A DNA stretch of 6,038 nt from Deltaproteobacteria bacterium (GTDB lineage: Bacteria > Desulfobacterota > Desulfarculia > Adiutricales > Adiutricaceae), in NCBI GenBank assembly GCA_031279525.1, contig JAITIH010000064.1, positions 1 through 6,038 on the forward strand, read 5' to 3'. Under the pieces are notes generated by a model. That model made no database searches. It was given only the letters and a program-made list of their open reading frames with translations, and was not told the origin of the DNA. Of the stretch, positions 1-6,004 are shown piece by piece (within the stretch, counting starts at the first letter, position 1; each line of letters opens with the position of its first letter). The position numbers and the translations under genes are program-made.

Positions 1-3000
1 TGAGTAAGGCCCTTCCTTGGCCTCCAAGGTCAGTTCCGTAAGGCTCTTGTCTAAGTCCGACTGATAAGCGATCGGTCTTTGGGAATTGGGCGGGAAATTG
101 AGAATTATCTCGTCGCCCCTAGTCCGGTATCGGGAGGCGATGGGTCTTTCGCCGGCTAAGAGCGGCAGACTCAAGGTGACCGGGTAACTTAGGGGTTGTT
201 CTAAAGTCACCGTGGTGAAGACTCGCCATTCCAGGCCTAAAGAGACGGTCCGCTCGACCTTGAAGAAGGGCTCAATGGCCGTCTGGTCGCCAAAGTCCGG
301 GTCGTCGGCCTCTCTCGGCCCCTTTTCGTCTTCGGCCCCGGGGTCCGCGGCCTTTTCGCCTTCGGCGTTAGGGCCCGCGGCCTCGTCCTCGGTCGGCTTA
401 GGCGGCCCCGCGGGTTTCGCCAAGGTCAGGAAAATGGACCCGGACGTCGGGTAGCCGCGGTCGTCGAGGCCCGAGGCCTCGTAGACCTCGCTCTTAAAGA
501 CGACCTTTTTGGGCAGGTTAACGTTGGGGAAACGGATCTGAAAGTTAGGGGTTTTTTTCAGCCGGCCCTCGTAAACGACGACGCTCTGGCCGGCCGGGGC
601 CAGGAAGAAGGCCCGCGAGCCCATTTCCATTAAGAGCGGCGGGTCCGCGCCGCCGACTACCGTTAAACCCCGGGCCTGGAAGACGTTGGAGTCTAGGTCG
701 GGCAGCCTGACGGGGGTCGGGACCGTGGCCTCGACCTCGAAGGTCATGGTTAAAGACTCGCTCTTGGCCTCAATGGTCAGATTGGGCAGGCCCGGGGGCA
801 AGTCCTTGGGGTTGGGGGCGGTCAGGCGGGCCCTTAATTCGTTCAAAAGCTCTGGCGACGGCCACGTTTGGGCCTGGGCCGCGGGGGCGGCGATTAAGGT
901 CGCGGCCAAGAGAGCGGCCAGGGCCCAGGTCGCGAAGGCCAATGGGCTTAACCCTTTTGGGGGCCCGTCACTGGGGCCAGAGGCCTCGTTAAAGGCAGAG
1001 CCGGAAGGCTCACCTGAGGCTGGGCCGGAAGGCTCGCCTGGGGCTGGGCCGGAAGGCACTCCTGGGGCCGGGCCGGAAGGCTCGCCTGGGGCTGGGCCGG
1101 AAGGCTCGCCTGGGGCAGGGCCGGAAGGCTCGCTGGGGGCCGGGCTAGGGGCCGCCTGGCTGGCTAAAGACCATTGCCGCGAAATTATGGATAAAACGTA
1201 TAAGATCAGGACGACGATTAGGGCCATCCGAACTAAGCATAAAGCCCGGCGAATGGGCGGCCTTATTAGGTAGAACCGGACTTCCTGGTCCAGGGCGATC
1301 TGCCGGTTAAAGTCCAGGTTGACGGTTAGCCATCGCCAGTCTGGCCTGGCTAGGCTATTTTGGACGATGGCCTCAGGGTTGGGACGCTCCAGGGCCGACT
1401 GGTTAACGGCGACGTTAGAGTCGGGCATGGTCGGGGCCGAGCGCGGTCTGGGGGCTTCGGCCGCCATTTTTCCGTCCATGGCTCCGTAGTGGAGCTTGTT
1501 GGCCTGGTCGTCATAGAAGCTGGCCGTCTCCTGGCTTCTGGACTCCATCGAAGTGGGGCGGCCTTGTTGGGCCCTAGTGGCCCATTGGCGGTCGAAGAAA
1601 GCCTCTGACATGGGAAAGCCAAAGGCGCCTGGCATGTAGGTCCGTTTGTAGTCCAGCTGGGGGTACGTAGTGATCCGGGCCTGGTAAATCAGGAAAACGA
1701 CCGTGACGAGGACGAGAAACACGGCCGAGAGGCCCAGCCAGGTTTTGACGATGGCCTGGGCTTTGCCGACTTTAGGTAGAACCTTTAATAGGGCCAAAGC
1801 TCCGATGACGTGGAGAATCACTAGCCGGGGGGCCATGAACTCGTGGTAAGAGAAGGCCACGGCTAAAAAGGCTAAAATGGCGAAGCGCGGGCCTAAGGTC
1901 TTTAAGGCGGCCAAAAAAATGACTAAGACCACGAAGAGGTCCAGGGTGTTCCAGCGGTCCCACCAGGTGACGGGCATATAAATTTCGTTGAAGGCCCTGG
2001 CCCCCTTGACGTGGAAGAGGCCGTAGCCAGGGGGTAGGTTGACGACCTGGTCCGCGCTGACCAGGCTGTGGTCCCAGCCAGAGGCCAAAAGGACGGAGTC
2101 GAAGTTTTCCAGGCGCAGGTCGGCGGTGACGTCCACCTGGCCCCGCCGCACCTGAAAGCCCGGGGTTTTTTGGCCTTTGGAGTTGACCTGCCAGGTCAGG
2201 ACCTGGGGTTGGTCGTTGACGCTGGCCTGGCCCAGGATAAAGGGCGGGTCGGCCGCCAGCTGCCAGCCGCGCGTCATGGAGCCGGTCAGCTGGTCGCGGC
2301 AGGACAAACCGCGGCCGTTGAAGTCCAGCCAACACTTTCTAGTTAAGGTTAGCTGGTCCGGCCCGGGCTCTGGGTCGCCCCGACGGACGGTCTCGATTTT
2401 CAGGCTTTGGCCGGGGTTAAGGACGTAGATGGGCCATTTCTTCCAGGGCAGGTCGGTCTGGGAGGCGTCCACCTGGTCGGCCCCCGAGACCTGGGCTTGC
2501 CTTAAGGCGGGGTTTAGGCTGACCGCCCAGTTCTCCGGGCCGTACAGCTCCCCCACCGGGCCCAATTCCTCGGTCTGGCCCAGGAGCCTAGCCTCCACGA
2601 GGATCTCGTGGACCCCGGGCCGGACCTGGACCGCGAGGCCCTGGCCAGTTAGGCGGGCGGGCAGGGGGCTGTTCAATTTCGTGGCCCGGGAATTGGGCAA
2701 GAGGACGCCGCTAACGACCTCTTCCCGGTCGCGGCCCGAGACGATGAGCCTAACCCGGGTGACGACTCGTATGGGCTGGTCGTCCTCGATTAGGCGACCT
2801 AAGCTCACGACTAGCCGGTCGGCTTCAGCCTGGGTCGGGCTCTCTTTGGTCGGCGGGGCCGGGTCGGGGCTAGAGGCTTTCTGGGGGTCTTTGAGCCAAA
2901 AAAGGATGGTTCCGGCGTTGTAGTCTATTTCCTGGTAGGGAAAGGTTTTTTCTTGGCCGTCCACGGCGACCTTGACGATAGGAACCAAAGGCAAGGTCAG

Positions 3001-3468
3001 GGTGTCGGGCGCCCCGGTCCAGCTCCACTGGCCTTTGATGACGTGGCGTCCGGGCCGCTCTAGGTAGGCCATGGGCCCGTTCTGGTCGACCGCGGGAATG
3101 GGGGCTGGGCTTTGGCCGTTTAAGGCGTCGGTCGTTTTTTCCGGCCACGCCCCTGGGCCCCCGGGGAGGCGGACCGCCATGGGCCGAAAAATGGTCCAGA
3201 CGGCCTCGAAAGTCCCGCCGGTCGCGTTAAGGTCGACGGTCAAGGCCCCTGGCCAGGCGCAGGCGATCTTGGAGTCGGCTCGAGGGCAGAAGCGATCCAT
3301 TTGACCAAACATGACCCAGTCTTCCCACTCGGCTAAGCTTGAGGGGGCCCCGACGTCTTCCAGGGGCAAGGCCAAGGCGGGGAGGGCCTTTAAGGCCAAA
3401 ATTAAGGTCGCCAAAACTAGAAGGAAAAACGGCCTAAGTCGGCGCGGGGGTTGACTTAAAAAGGTCAT
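1..3468 (-). CDS. Large multi-pass inner-membrane protein with periplasmic domains, C-terminus cut by window edge
   Basis: The frame is open for 1156 codons from the ATG at 3468 to position 1, so the protein is partial at its C-terminus. The start is supported by GAGG (minus strand, 3479-3476) seven bases upstream. Residues 1-12 are basic and 13-36 hydrophobic (PFFLLVLATLILAL), a signal peptide or anchor. Residues 37-495 are Trp-rich and probably periplasmic. Four helices lie near 508-524, 526-541, 547-565 and 577-596, preceded by WWDRWNTLDLF and including YHEFMAPR. A soluble part (597-740, with PDWRW) leads to helix five (742-764), a PSGPAPGE repeat linker (777-824), helix six (842-862) and a beta-rich tail with an acidic Pro/Glu insert at 1018-1058. 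No enzymatic motif is visible. From memory, RGDPEPGPDQL, the WDRW...YHE..AP block and PDWRW recall unnamed large proteobacterial hypothetical proteins. By hand count, Leu codons include about 29 TTA and 17 CTA despite high GC. Function is unknown; a cell-envelope role is inferred only from topology. Confidence 0.9.
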   Translation of the reverse strand, partial: MTFLSQPPRRLRPFFLLVLATLILALKALPALALPLEDVGAPSSLAEWEDWVMFGQMDRFCPRADSKIACAWPGALTVDLNATGGTFEAVWTIFRPMAVRLPGGPGAWPEKTTDALNGQSPAPIPAVDQNGPMAYLERPGRHVIKGQWSWTGAPDTLTLPLVPIVKVAVDGQEKTFPYQEIDYNAGTILFWLKDPQKASSPDPAPPTKESPTQAEADRLVVSLGRLIEDDQPIRVVTRVRLIVSGRDREEVVSGVLLPNSRATKLNSPLPARLTGQGLAVQVRPGVHEILVEARLLGQTEELGPVGELYGPENWAVSLNPALRQAQVSGADQVDASQTDLPWKKWPIYVLNPGQSLKIETVRRGDPEPGPDQLTLTRKCWLDFNGRGLSCRDQLTGSMTRGWQLAADPPFILGQASVNDQPQVLTWQVNSKGQKTPGFQVRRGQVDVTADLRLENFDSVLLASGWDHSLVSADQVVNLPPGYGLFHVKGARAFNEIYMPVTWWDRWNTLDLFVVLVIFLAALKTLGPRFAILAFLAVAFSYHEFMAPRLVILHVIGALALLKVLPKVGKAQAIVKTWLGLSAVFLVLVTVVFLIYQARITTYPQLDYKRTYMPGAFGFPMSEAFFDRQWATRAQQGRPTSMESRSQETASFYDDQANKLHYGAMDGKMAAEAPRPRSAPTMPDSNVAVNQSALERPNPEAIVQNSLARPDWRWLTVNLDFNRQIALDQEVRFYLIRPPIRRALCLVRMALIVVLILYVLSIISRQWSLASQAAPSPAPSEPSGPAPGEPSGPAPGEPSGPAPGVPSGPAPGEPSGPASGEPSGSAFNEASGPSDGPPKGLSPLAFATWALAALLAATLIAAPAAQAQTWPSPELLNELRARLTAPNPKDLPPGLPNLTIEAKSESLTMTFEVEATVPTPVRLPDLDSNVFQARGLTVVGGADPPLLMEMGSRAFFLAPAGQSVVVYEGRLKKTPNFQIRFPNVNLPKKVVFKSEVYEASGLDDRGYPTSGSIFLTLAKPAGPPKPTEDEAAGPNAEGEKAADPGAEDEKGPREADDPDFGDQTAIEPFFKVERTVSLGLEWRVFTTVTLEQPLSYPVTLSLPLLAGERPIASRYRTRGDEIILNFPPNSQRPIAYQSDLDKSLTELTLEAKEGPYS
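1001..1144 (-). repeat. Six-copy 24-bp tandem repeat inside the membrane-protein gene, encoding PSGPAPGE
   Basis: The + strand word CCGGAAGG recurs at 1001, 1025, 1049, 1073, 1097 and 1121, exactly 24 bp apart. Because 24 is a multiple of three, the repeat keeps frame and encodes an eight-residue unit, PSGPAPGE, with variants such as PSGPAPGV, PSGPASGE and PSGSA at one end. It lies between predicted helices five and six and would form an extended, flexible Pro/Gly linker. The near-identity of the central copies suggests recent expansion and possible copy-number variation between strains. The + strand complement also reads open (a PEGSPGAG-like string), which is a shadow of this repeat. Confidence 0.92.
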
Positions 3469-3735
3469 GAGTTTGCCTCGGCTAGCTGCAGAATAAAGCT
3501 TTAAAGTTTAACGAAGCCTTAGAAGGGAATACGACTTGTTATATAAAATTATAAATATTATAATATATTATTAAAAATACTAGCGGTAGAAATATCTAAT
3601 AGACTGAAAAATATGCCTTTAAACGGCGAACGGCTCTGAATAAAGCCACTGGCGGCCGCGAAAAAATATGCCGACTCCGCGCGATTAAGGTTTGAGGGGG
3701 CCTAAGGGGCATAGATAAAAAATTATCACGATATG
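3469..3735 (-). other. Long AT-rich 5' leader region of the membrane-protein gene
   Basis: There is no coding frame of interest here. If transcription starts near 3729 from the promoter at 3736-3764, this stretch is an untranslated leader of about 260 nt. It contains 41 consecutive A/T bases at 3539-3579, in sharp contrast to the GC-rich flanks, plus two 11-bp direct repeats. TATAAT on the minus strand occurs at 3553-3548 and 3562-3557, but neither has a good -35 box at 16-18 bp, so a second promoter here is only possible. The Shine-Dalgarno GAGG at 3479-3476 closes the leader. I recognise no riboswitch family. Confidence 0.5.
3607..3672. repeat. Pair of 11-bp direct repeats AAAAATATGCC
   Basis: AAAAATATGCC occurs at 3607-3617 and again at 3662-3672, 55 bp start to start, roughly five helical turns. 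Both are preceded by further A residues and a G. They sit between the predicted promoter and the start of the large membrane-protein gene. They could be binding sites for a regulator, but two copies of a partly A-rich word in an AT-rich leader may also be chance. Confidence 0.4.
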
Positions 3736-3764
3736 TTTATAGCGTAATGTCCTAGAAATGACAA
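3736..3764 (-). promoter_or_regulatory. Sigma-70-type promoter for the membrane-protein gene
   Basis: Reading the minus strand, TTGTCA (3764-3759, five of six to TTGACA) is followed after exactly 17 bp by TATAAA (3741-3736, five of six to TATAAT). This is the best promoter match in the window. It points at the large gene starting at 3468 and lies 134 bp beyond the terY stop. The start of transcription would be near 3729. The 12-bp palindrome ATTTTATAAAAT at 3764-3775 abuts the -35 box and could be an operator or part of an UP-like AT tract. Confidence 0.5.
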
Positions 3765-3775
3765 TTTTATAAAAT

Positions 3776-3897
3776 AGGGCCCAATGGACCTAAGGCCGGG
3801 GCCGAGGCGAGATCGCGGCCGATTAGCGGCGAGGGCGAGAACGCTTGGGGCCTTAGGGCGGGGCCAAAAGGAAACGCCCCCCTTAAGCCAATGGGGA
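3776..3897. other. terY 3' flank, no terminator recognised
   Basis: This is the DNA directly downstream of the terY stop. It is GC-rich with G and C runs. The best minus-strand stem is GGGGC pairing with GCCCC across an 11-nt loop, and it lacks a T tract, so it does not qualify as a Rho-independent terminator. Read-through from terY into the membrane-protein gene is therefore not excluded by sequence. Confidence 0.4.
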
Positions 3898-4920
3898 TTA
3901 GCCAACCGATCCGTCGACCCGGAAGTCTTCGGCGCTTTGGTCTATGGTCAGGTGGGACTCGCAGAAAGGGCAGACGACCGTGGGCGCGGGATTATCCGGG
4001 TCCAGGCAGAAGAGGTGCCCGCAGAAGCCGCATTTGCCCCAGCCGTGGTTTTGACAATAAGGGCACTTTGGCCCTTGGAGGAGGAGACTGGCGTCCACGC
4101 CGGGAGCCTTGGCGGCCCCGTCGCTAAAAAAATCGTCGGGCAGGGTAACCGAGGGCTCGCTGAAGTAAAGGCCGATCTCTGGGTTAAAGCGGTAACGGAT
4201 CAGGTAGTGTCGCTTGGTCTTAACGCAAACCGAATGGAAATACAGCCGGGCGTTTTTCTCCTGAAATTTGGGCGGCTGGGCCCGGTCGATCAGCTTCATG
4301 CCGTCGACCATGGGCAGGTCGCTTTTTTCCAAGGACACGAGCTGGTCCGGAGAGACGACGGACTTTTGGATGCTGGCGGTTAGCCAAACGAAAAGCTTAG
4401 ATAAGCTCTCAGTGGTCAGGGAACTCACCTGGAAGCAGACGTCGGAGACCTCGGCCAGGGTCTCGAAGTCGACCTCATCGCCGCAGCCAAACCCGTAAAC
4501 GCTAGCCAGAGAAGGTTTGACGGCCCTTAGCCTGGCCAAGGGCCCACGCCAGTCGTCGGTCGGCTGGCCGTCGGTCAGGATGAAGACCAAGGGCCGCCAG
4601 TCGCCTTTGGACATGGCCGTGGTGATTTCCACGTCCTTTTTGATGGATTCTCGCAATAAGTCGAGGGCGGCCCCCAGGGCGGTCCCGGGCCTAAGCTCTA
4701 GGCTCGGCGGCTTTAACGCGACCACCTCGGTCAAGGGCGCGAGGACTTTGGCCTTGGCCGCGAAAGAGATGACGCTGACGTAAACCGTCTCTAAGGCGTG
4801 GGGATCTTTCTTGAGGCTGGAAATGGTCTTGTAAATCCCGGCTTCCATGGCGTTGAGGGGCTCTCCGGCCATGGACTCGGAACAATCCAAAAGCAGATAA
4901 ACGGGAAGTCGCCTGGTCAT
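3898..4920 (-). CDS. terY: TerY-like von Willebrand factor A protein with C-terminal cysteine-rich metal-binding domain
   Basis: The 340-residue protein starts at ATG 4920, with AGGTGG seven bases upstream as ribosome binding site, and ends in TAA at 3898. Residues 5-185 form a vWA domain with an intact MIDAS: D12-x-S14-x-S16 in LLDCSES, T80 in RPGTALGAAL, and D117 in FILTDGQPTDD. MIDAS sites bind Mg2+ and mediate protein contacts. A linker (about 200-280) contains VCVKTKRHYLIRYRF. The C-terminus has seven cysteines in CxxC pairs: C286/C289, C297/C300, C305 and C317/C320, with H292 and H302 nearby, as in the TerY-C metal-binding domain. There is no signal peptide or membrane helix, so it is cytoplasmic. 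Known family context: long TerY proteins occur with a PP2C phosphatase and a protein kinase in Ter-type stress and tellurite systems, where TerY may act as a scaffold. Those partners are absent here. Family assignment is firm; a role in tellurite resistance is not shown. Confidence 0.88.
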   Translation of the reverse strand: MTRRLPVYLLLDCSESMAGEPLNAMEAGIYKTISSLKKDPHALETVYVSVISFAAKAKVLAPLTEVVALKPPSLELRPGTALGAALDLLRESIKKDVEITTAMSKGDWRPLVFILTDGQPTDDWRGPLARLRAVKPSLASVYGFGCGDEVDFETLAEVSDVCFQVSSLTTESLSKLFVWLTASIQKSVVSPDQLVSLEKSDLPMVDGMKLIDRAQPPKFQEKNARLYFHSVCVKTKRHYLIRYRFNPEIGLYFSEPSVTLPDDFFSDGAAKAPGVDASLLLQGPKCPYCQNHGWGKCGFCGHLFCLDPDNPAPTVVCPFCESHLTIDQSAEDFRVDGSVG

Positions 4921-5007
4921 GTTGGGCCACCTGGAAAAGGACGTTTAGAGGTTCGCGGCTAAAAGGGGCTTGGCCGCAGTGAAGGCGAGCTTTGACTAGG
5001 ACTTTGG

Positions 5008-5053
5008 CCTTAAATCGCCTGGCTTAAGCGGAAAGAATTCCGTGAATTTAAGG
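5008..5053. repeat. Nested inverted repeat upstream of terY
   Basis: CCTTAAAT (5008-5015) is the exact reverse complement of ATTTAAGG (5046-5053). Inside it, CGGAA (5029-5033) pairs with TTCCG (5038-5042) across a four-base loop. The outer and inner arms are spaced asymmetrically (13 versus 3 bases), so a continuous hairpin would have a bulge. It lies 88-133 bp upstream of the terY start and could be an operator or a leader hairpin. The arms are short and AT-containing, so chance is possible. Confidence 0.35.
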
Positions 5054-5100
5054 ATTTGGGGCCTGCGCAGGGCGAAGAGAGGACCTTTATCTTTTTACTT

Positions 5101-5129
5101 ATATTGCCACGCCGTCATCGGTTGGTCAA
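5101..5129 (-). promoter_or_regulatory. Weak candidate promoter for terY
   Basis: On the minus strand TTGACC (5129-5124, five of six to the -35 consensus) is followed after 17 bp by CAATAT (5106-5101), a poor -10 box, or after 20 bp by the better TATAAG (5103-5098) at an unfavourable spacing. The local drop in GC around 5085-5106 is consistent with a promoter. It would give a leader of roughly 170 nt that includes the nested inverted repeat at 5008-5053. The match is marginal. Confidence 0.2.
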
Positions 5130-5211
5130 GGGCTATGACGCCATTCGCTCGTCTGGGGTTCTGGGAGACGGGGCCGATTGGCCAGGCCATTGGGGGCGGG
5201 ACCCCGGCCAT

Positions 5212-5239
5212 GGCTAAAGGCTAGAGGCTGAAGGCTTCG
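5212..5239 (+). repeat. Four-copy heptamer cluster, left of the inverted-repeat element
   Basis: GGCTAAA, GGCTAGA, GGCTGAA and GGCTTCG follow each other without gaps. They share the GGCnnAA-type heptamer of the larger array at 5341-5501 but are out of phase with it (129 bp offset). The last copy overlaps the left arm of the inverted-repeat element. This looks like a detached part of the same array, separated by that element. Confidence 0.65.
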
Positions 5240-5331
5240 CAAAAAGTCCGGAAAATGAAAACCAGAAAAATAAACTCTTGAAATTATTGAAGTATATTTC
5301 AAACGATTCCCGAAAACAGGGGTTTTTGCGA
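5237..5331. mobile_element. Small inverted-repeat-bounded element, MITE-like or REP-like
   Basis: TCGCAAAAA (5237-5245) and TTTTTGCGA (5323-5331) are perfect 9-bp inverted repeats bounding 95 bp of AT-rich DNA. The match extends imperfectly outward and inward (GGCTTCGCAAAAAGTCC against GGTCTCGCAAAAACCCC, 13 of 17). Inside, TTGAAAT (5278-5284) pairs with ATTTCAA (5296-5302) across 11 bases. The element separates the two heptamer clusters, as an insertion would. The end ...TTTTTGCGAGACCATCAA (to 5340) is a sequence I remember as a dispersed repeat in deltaproteobacterial genomes, which I could not verify. There is no transposase, so it would be non-autonomous. No target-site duplication is clear. 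Confidence 0.5.
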
Positions 5332-5340
5332 GACCATCAA

Positions 5341-5501
5341 GGCTAAAGGCCAAATGACAAAGGGCAAAGGCTAAAGGCCAAATGACAAAGGGCAAAGGTT
5401 AAAGGCCAAATGGCAAAGGGCAAAGGTTAAAGGCCAAATGACAAAGGGCAAAGGCTAGAGGCCAGAGGTTAGAGGGCAAATGGCAAAGACTAAAGGCCAA
5501 A
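5341..5501 (+). repeat. 23-copy heptamer tandem array with 28-bp higher-order units
   Basis: The whole stretch parses into 23 gap-free heptamers. The first 112 bp are four 28-bp units starting at 5341, 5369, 5397 and 5425, each made of the heptamers GGCTAAA, GGCCAAA, TGACAAA and GGGCAAA with only C/T or A/G substitutions at a few sites. A fifth, more diverged unit (5453-5480: GGCTAGA, GGCCAGA, GGTTAGA, GGGCAAA) and three further heptamers (TGGCAAA, GACTAAA, GGCCAAA) follow. Seven and 28 are not multiples of three, so each reading frame shifts along the array, which argues against coding. Read on the minus strand it gives a meaningless LAFALCHLAF-like string. It is probably an expanding microsatellite or minisatellite. 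Confidence 0.93.
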
Positions 5502-5926
5502 GGGGGCGAATCGCGGACCAGGGTCGAGCGGCCCACCTCGGCCAGGGCGGTCATCTCGTGGAGACGTCGACGCAGTCGGCGCTTAAGGTTAAAATGGGCG
5601 TCTCGCCGCCGGTCGTCGCCCTCGCTGGGGCCAGCGACCGCTCGCGACCCTTGGCGGCCAAGGCCGAAAGACGACGCGCTTTAAAGCAATGGCGTCGGTT
5701 TTCTTGGCGGCCACGCCTAAGGCTCGCTTAGATTTACGCGCTATGAATCTTCGGCCAAAATGGCGACCAGGGGGAAGCCGTCGCGGAAAGGTTTTGGGCT
5801 GGAAAGCCAGGGGCTTTAGGGACTTAAGGGCCGGGATTTTTCCTTAAGGCGGTGGCCCGGTTCGTCGCCTAAGGCTTCGTCAGGGAAAAATTTTTTAGCC
5901 AAAAAAGTAAGGGCCGGGCGGCAGGG
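5502..5926. other. GC-rich non-coding stretch, nothing recognised
   Basis: I see no convincing gene on either strand. Short open frames exist (for example + strand 5480-5731), but they begin inside the heptamer array and are dominated by Arg, Ala and Gly. The minus strand is cut by frequent stops. Words of the CCTAAGG and CTTAAGG type recur (near 5584, 5716, 5822, 5844 and 5867). An A5T6 tract at 5886-5896 followed by AGCC and A6 is the only AT-rich spot. No tRNA, rRNA or known RNA family was recognised. Confidence 0.5.
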
Positions 5927-6004
5927 TCGGGCGCCAGAGCTTGACGCCCGAGCCGGACGCCAGAGGCGGACGCCAGAGCCGGGCGCCCGAGGCGGACGCT
6001 AGAG
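5927..6004 (+). repeat. Six-copy 13-bp tandem repeat
   Basis: Six adjacent 13-bp units start at 5927, 5940, 5953, 5966, 5979 and 5992, with consensus SCGGRCGCCAGAG (S is G or C, R is A or G). GAG closes every unit, and variants are limited to a few positions, such as CGCCAGAG, CGCCCGAG and CGCTAGAG. The 13-bp period does not keep a reading frame. The purpose is unknown. Its unit is unrelated to the 7-bp array upstream, so two independent tandem expansions lie within 600 bp. Confidence 0.88.

Noticed and set aside
686..1273. Open frame on the + strand with a PEGSPGAG collagen-like repeat
   Set aside because: It is the complement of the 24-bp repeat and flanks of the long minus-strand gene, which has a signal peptide, membrane helices and a ribosome binding site. 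The + frame has no comparable support.
2429..2923. 164-codon open frame on the + strand
   Set aside because: It is a shadow of the large membrane-protein gene, with Trp/Ser/Arg-rich composition and no recognisable motif.
3539..3579. Replication origin or DNA-unwinding element
   Set aside because: There are no DnaA-box clusters or iterons nearby and no replication gene; the AT run is better explained as part of the gene's leader.
3715..3728. GATAA-AAAA-TTATC hairpin as a terminator for terY
   Set aside because: It has a five-base-pair AT-rich stem without a GC stem or T tract, and it lies between the predicted -10 box and the leader.
3784..4383. 199-codon open frame on the + strand
   Set aside because: It is antisense to terY, whose vWA motifs and cysteine pattern prove the minus strand is coding. 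High GC opens the opposite frame.
5126..5395. 89-codon minus-strand open frame ending in an LAFALCHLAF-like string
   Set aside because: It runs through the heptamer array and the inverted-repeat element. The apparent signal-peptide-like start is only the translation of the tandem repeat.
5341..5501. CRISPR array
   Set aside because: The repeats are contiguous, with no unique spacers between units, and no cas gene is present.
5517..5590. Minus-strand string LRRRLHEMTALAEVGRS, reminiscent of the start of a GAF domain in sensor kinases
   Set aside because: It is a short match with a stop a little upstream and runs straight into the tandem repeats; no further domain sequence follows in any frame. 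A degraded kinase fragment is possible but unsupported.
5480..5731. 83-codon + strand open frame
   Set aside because: It starts within the heptamer array, has no ribosome binding site, and is an Arg/Ala/Gly-rich composition product.
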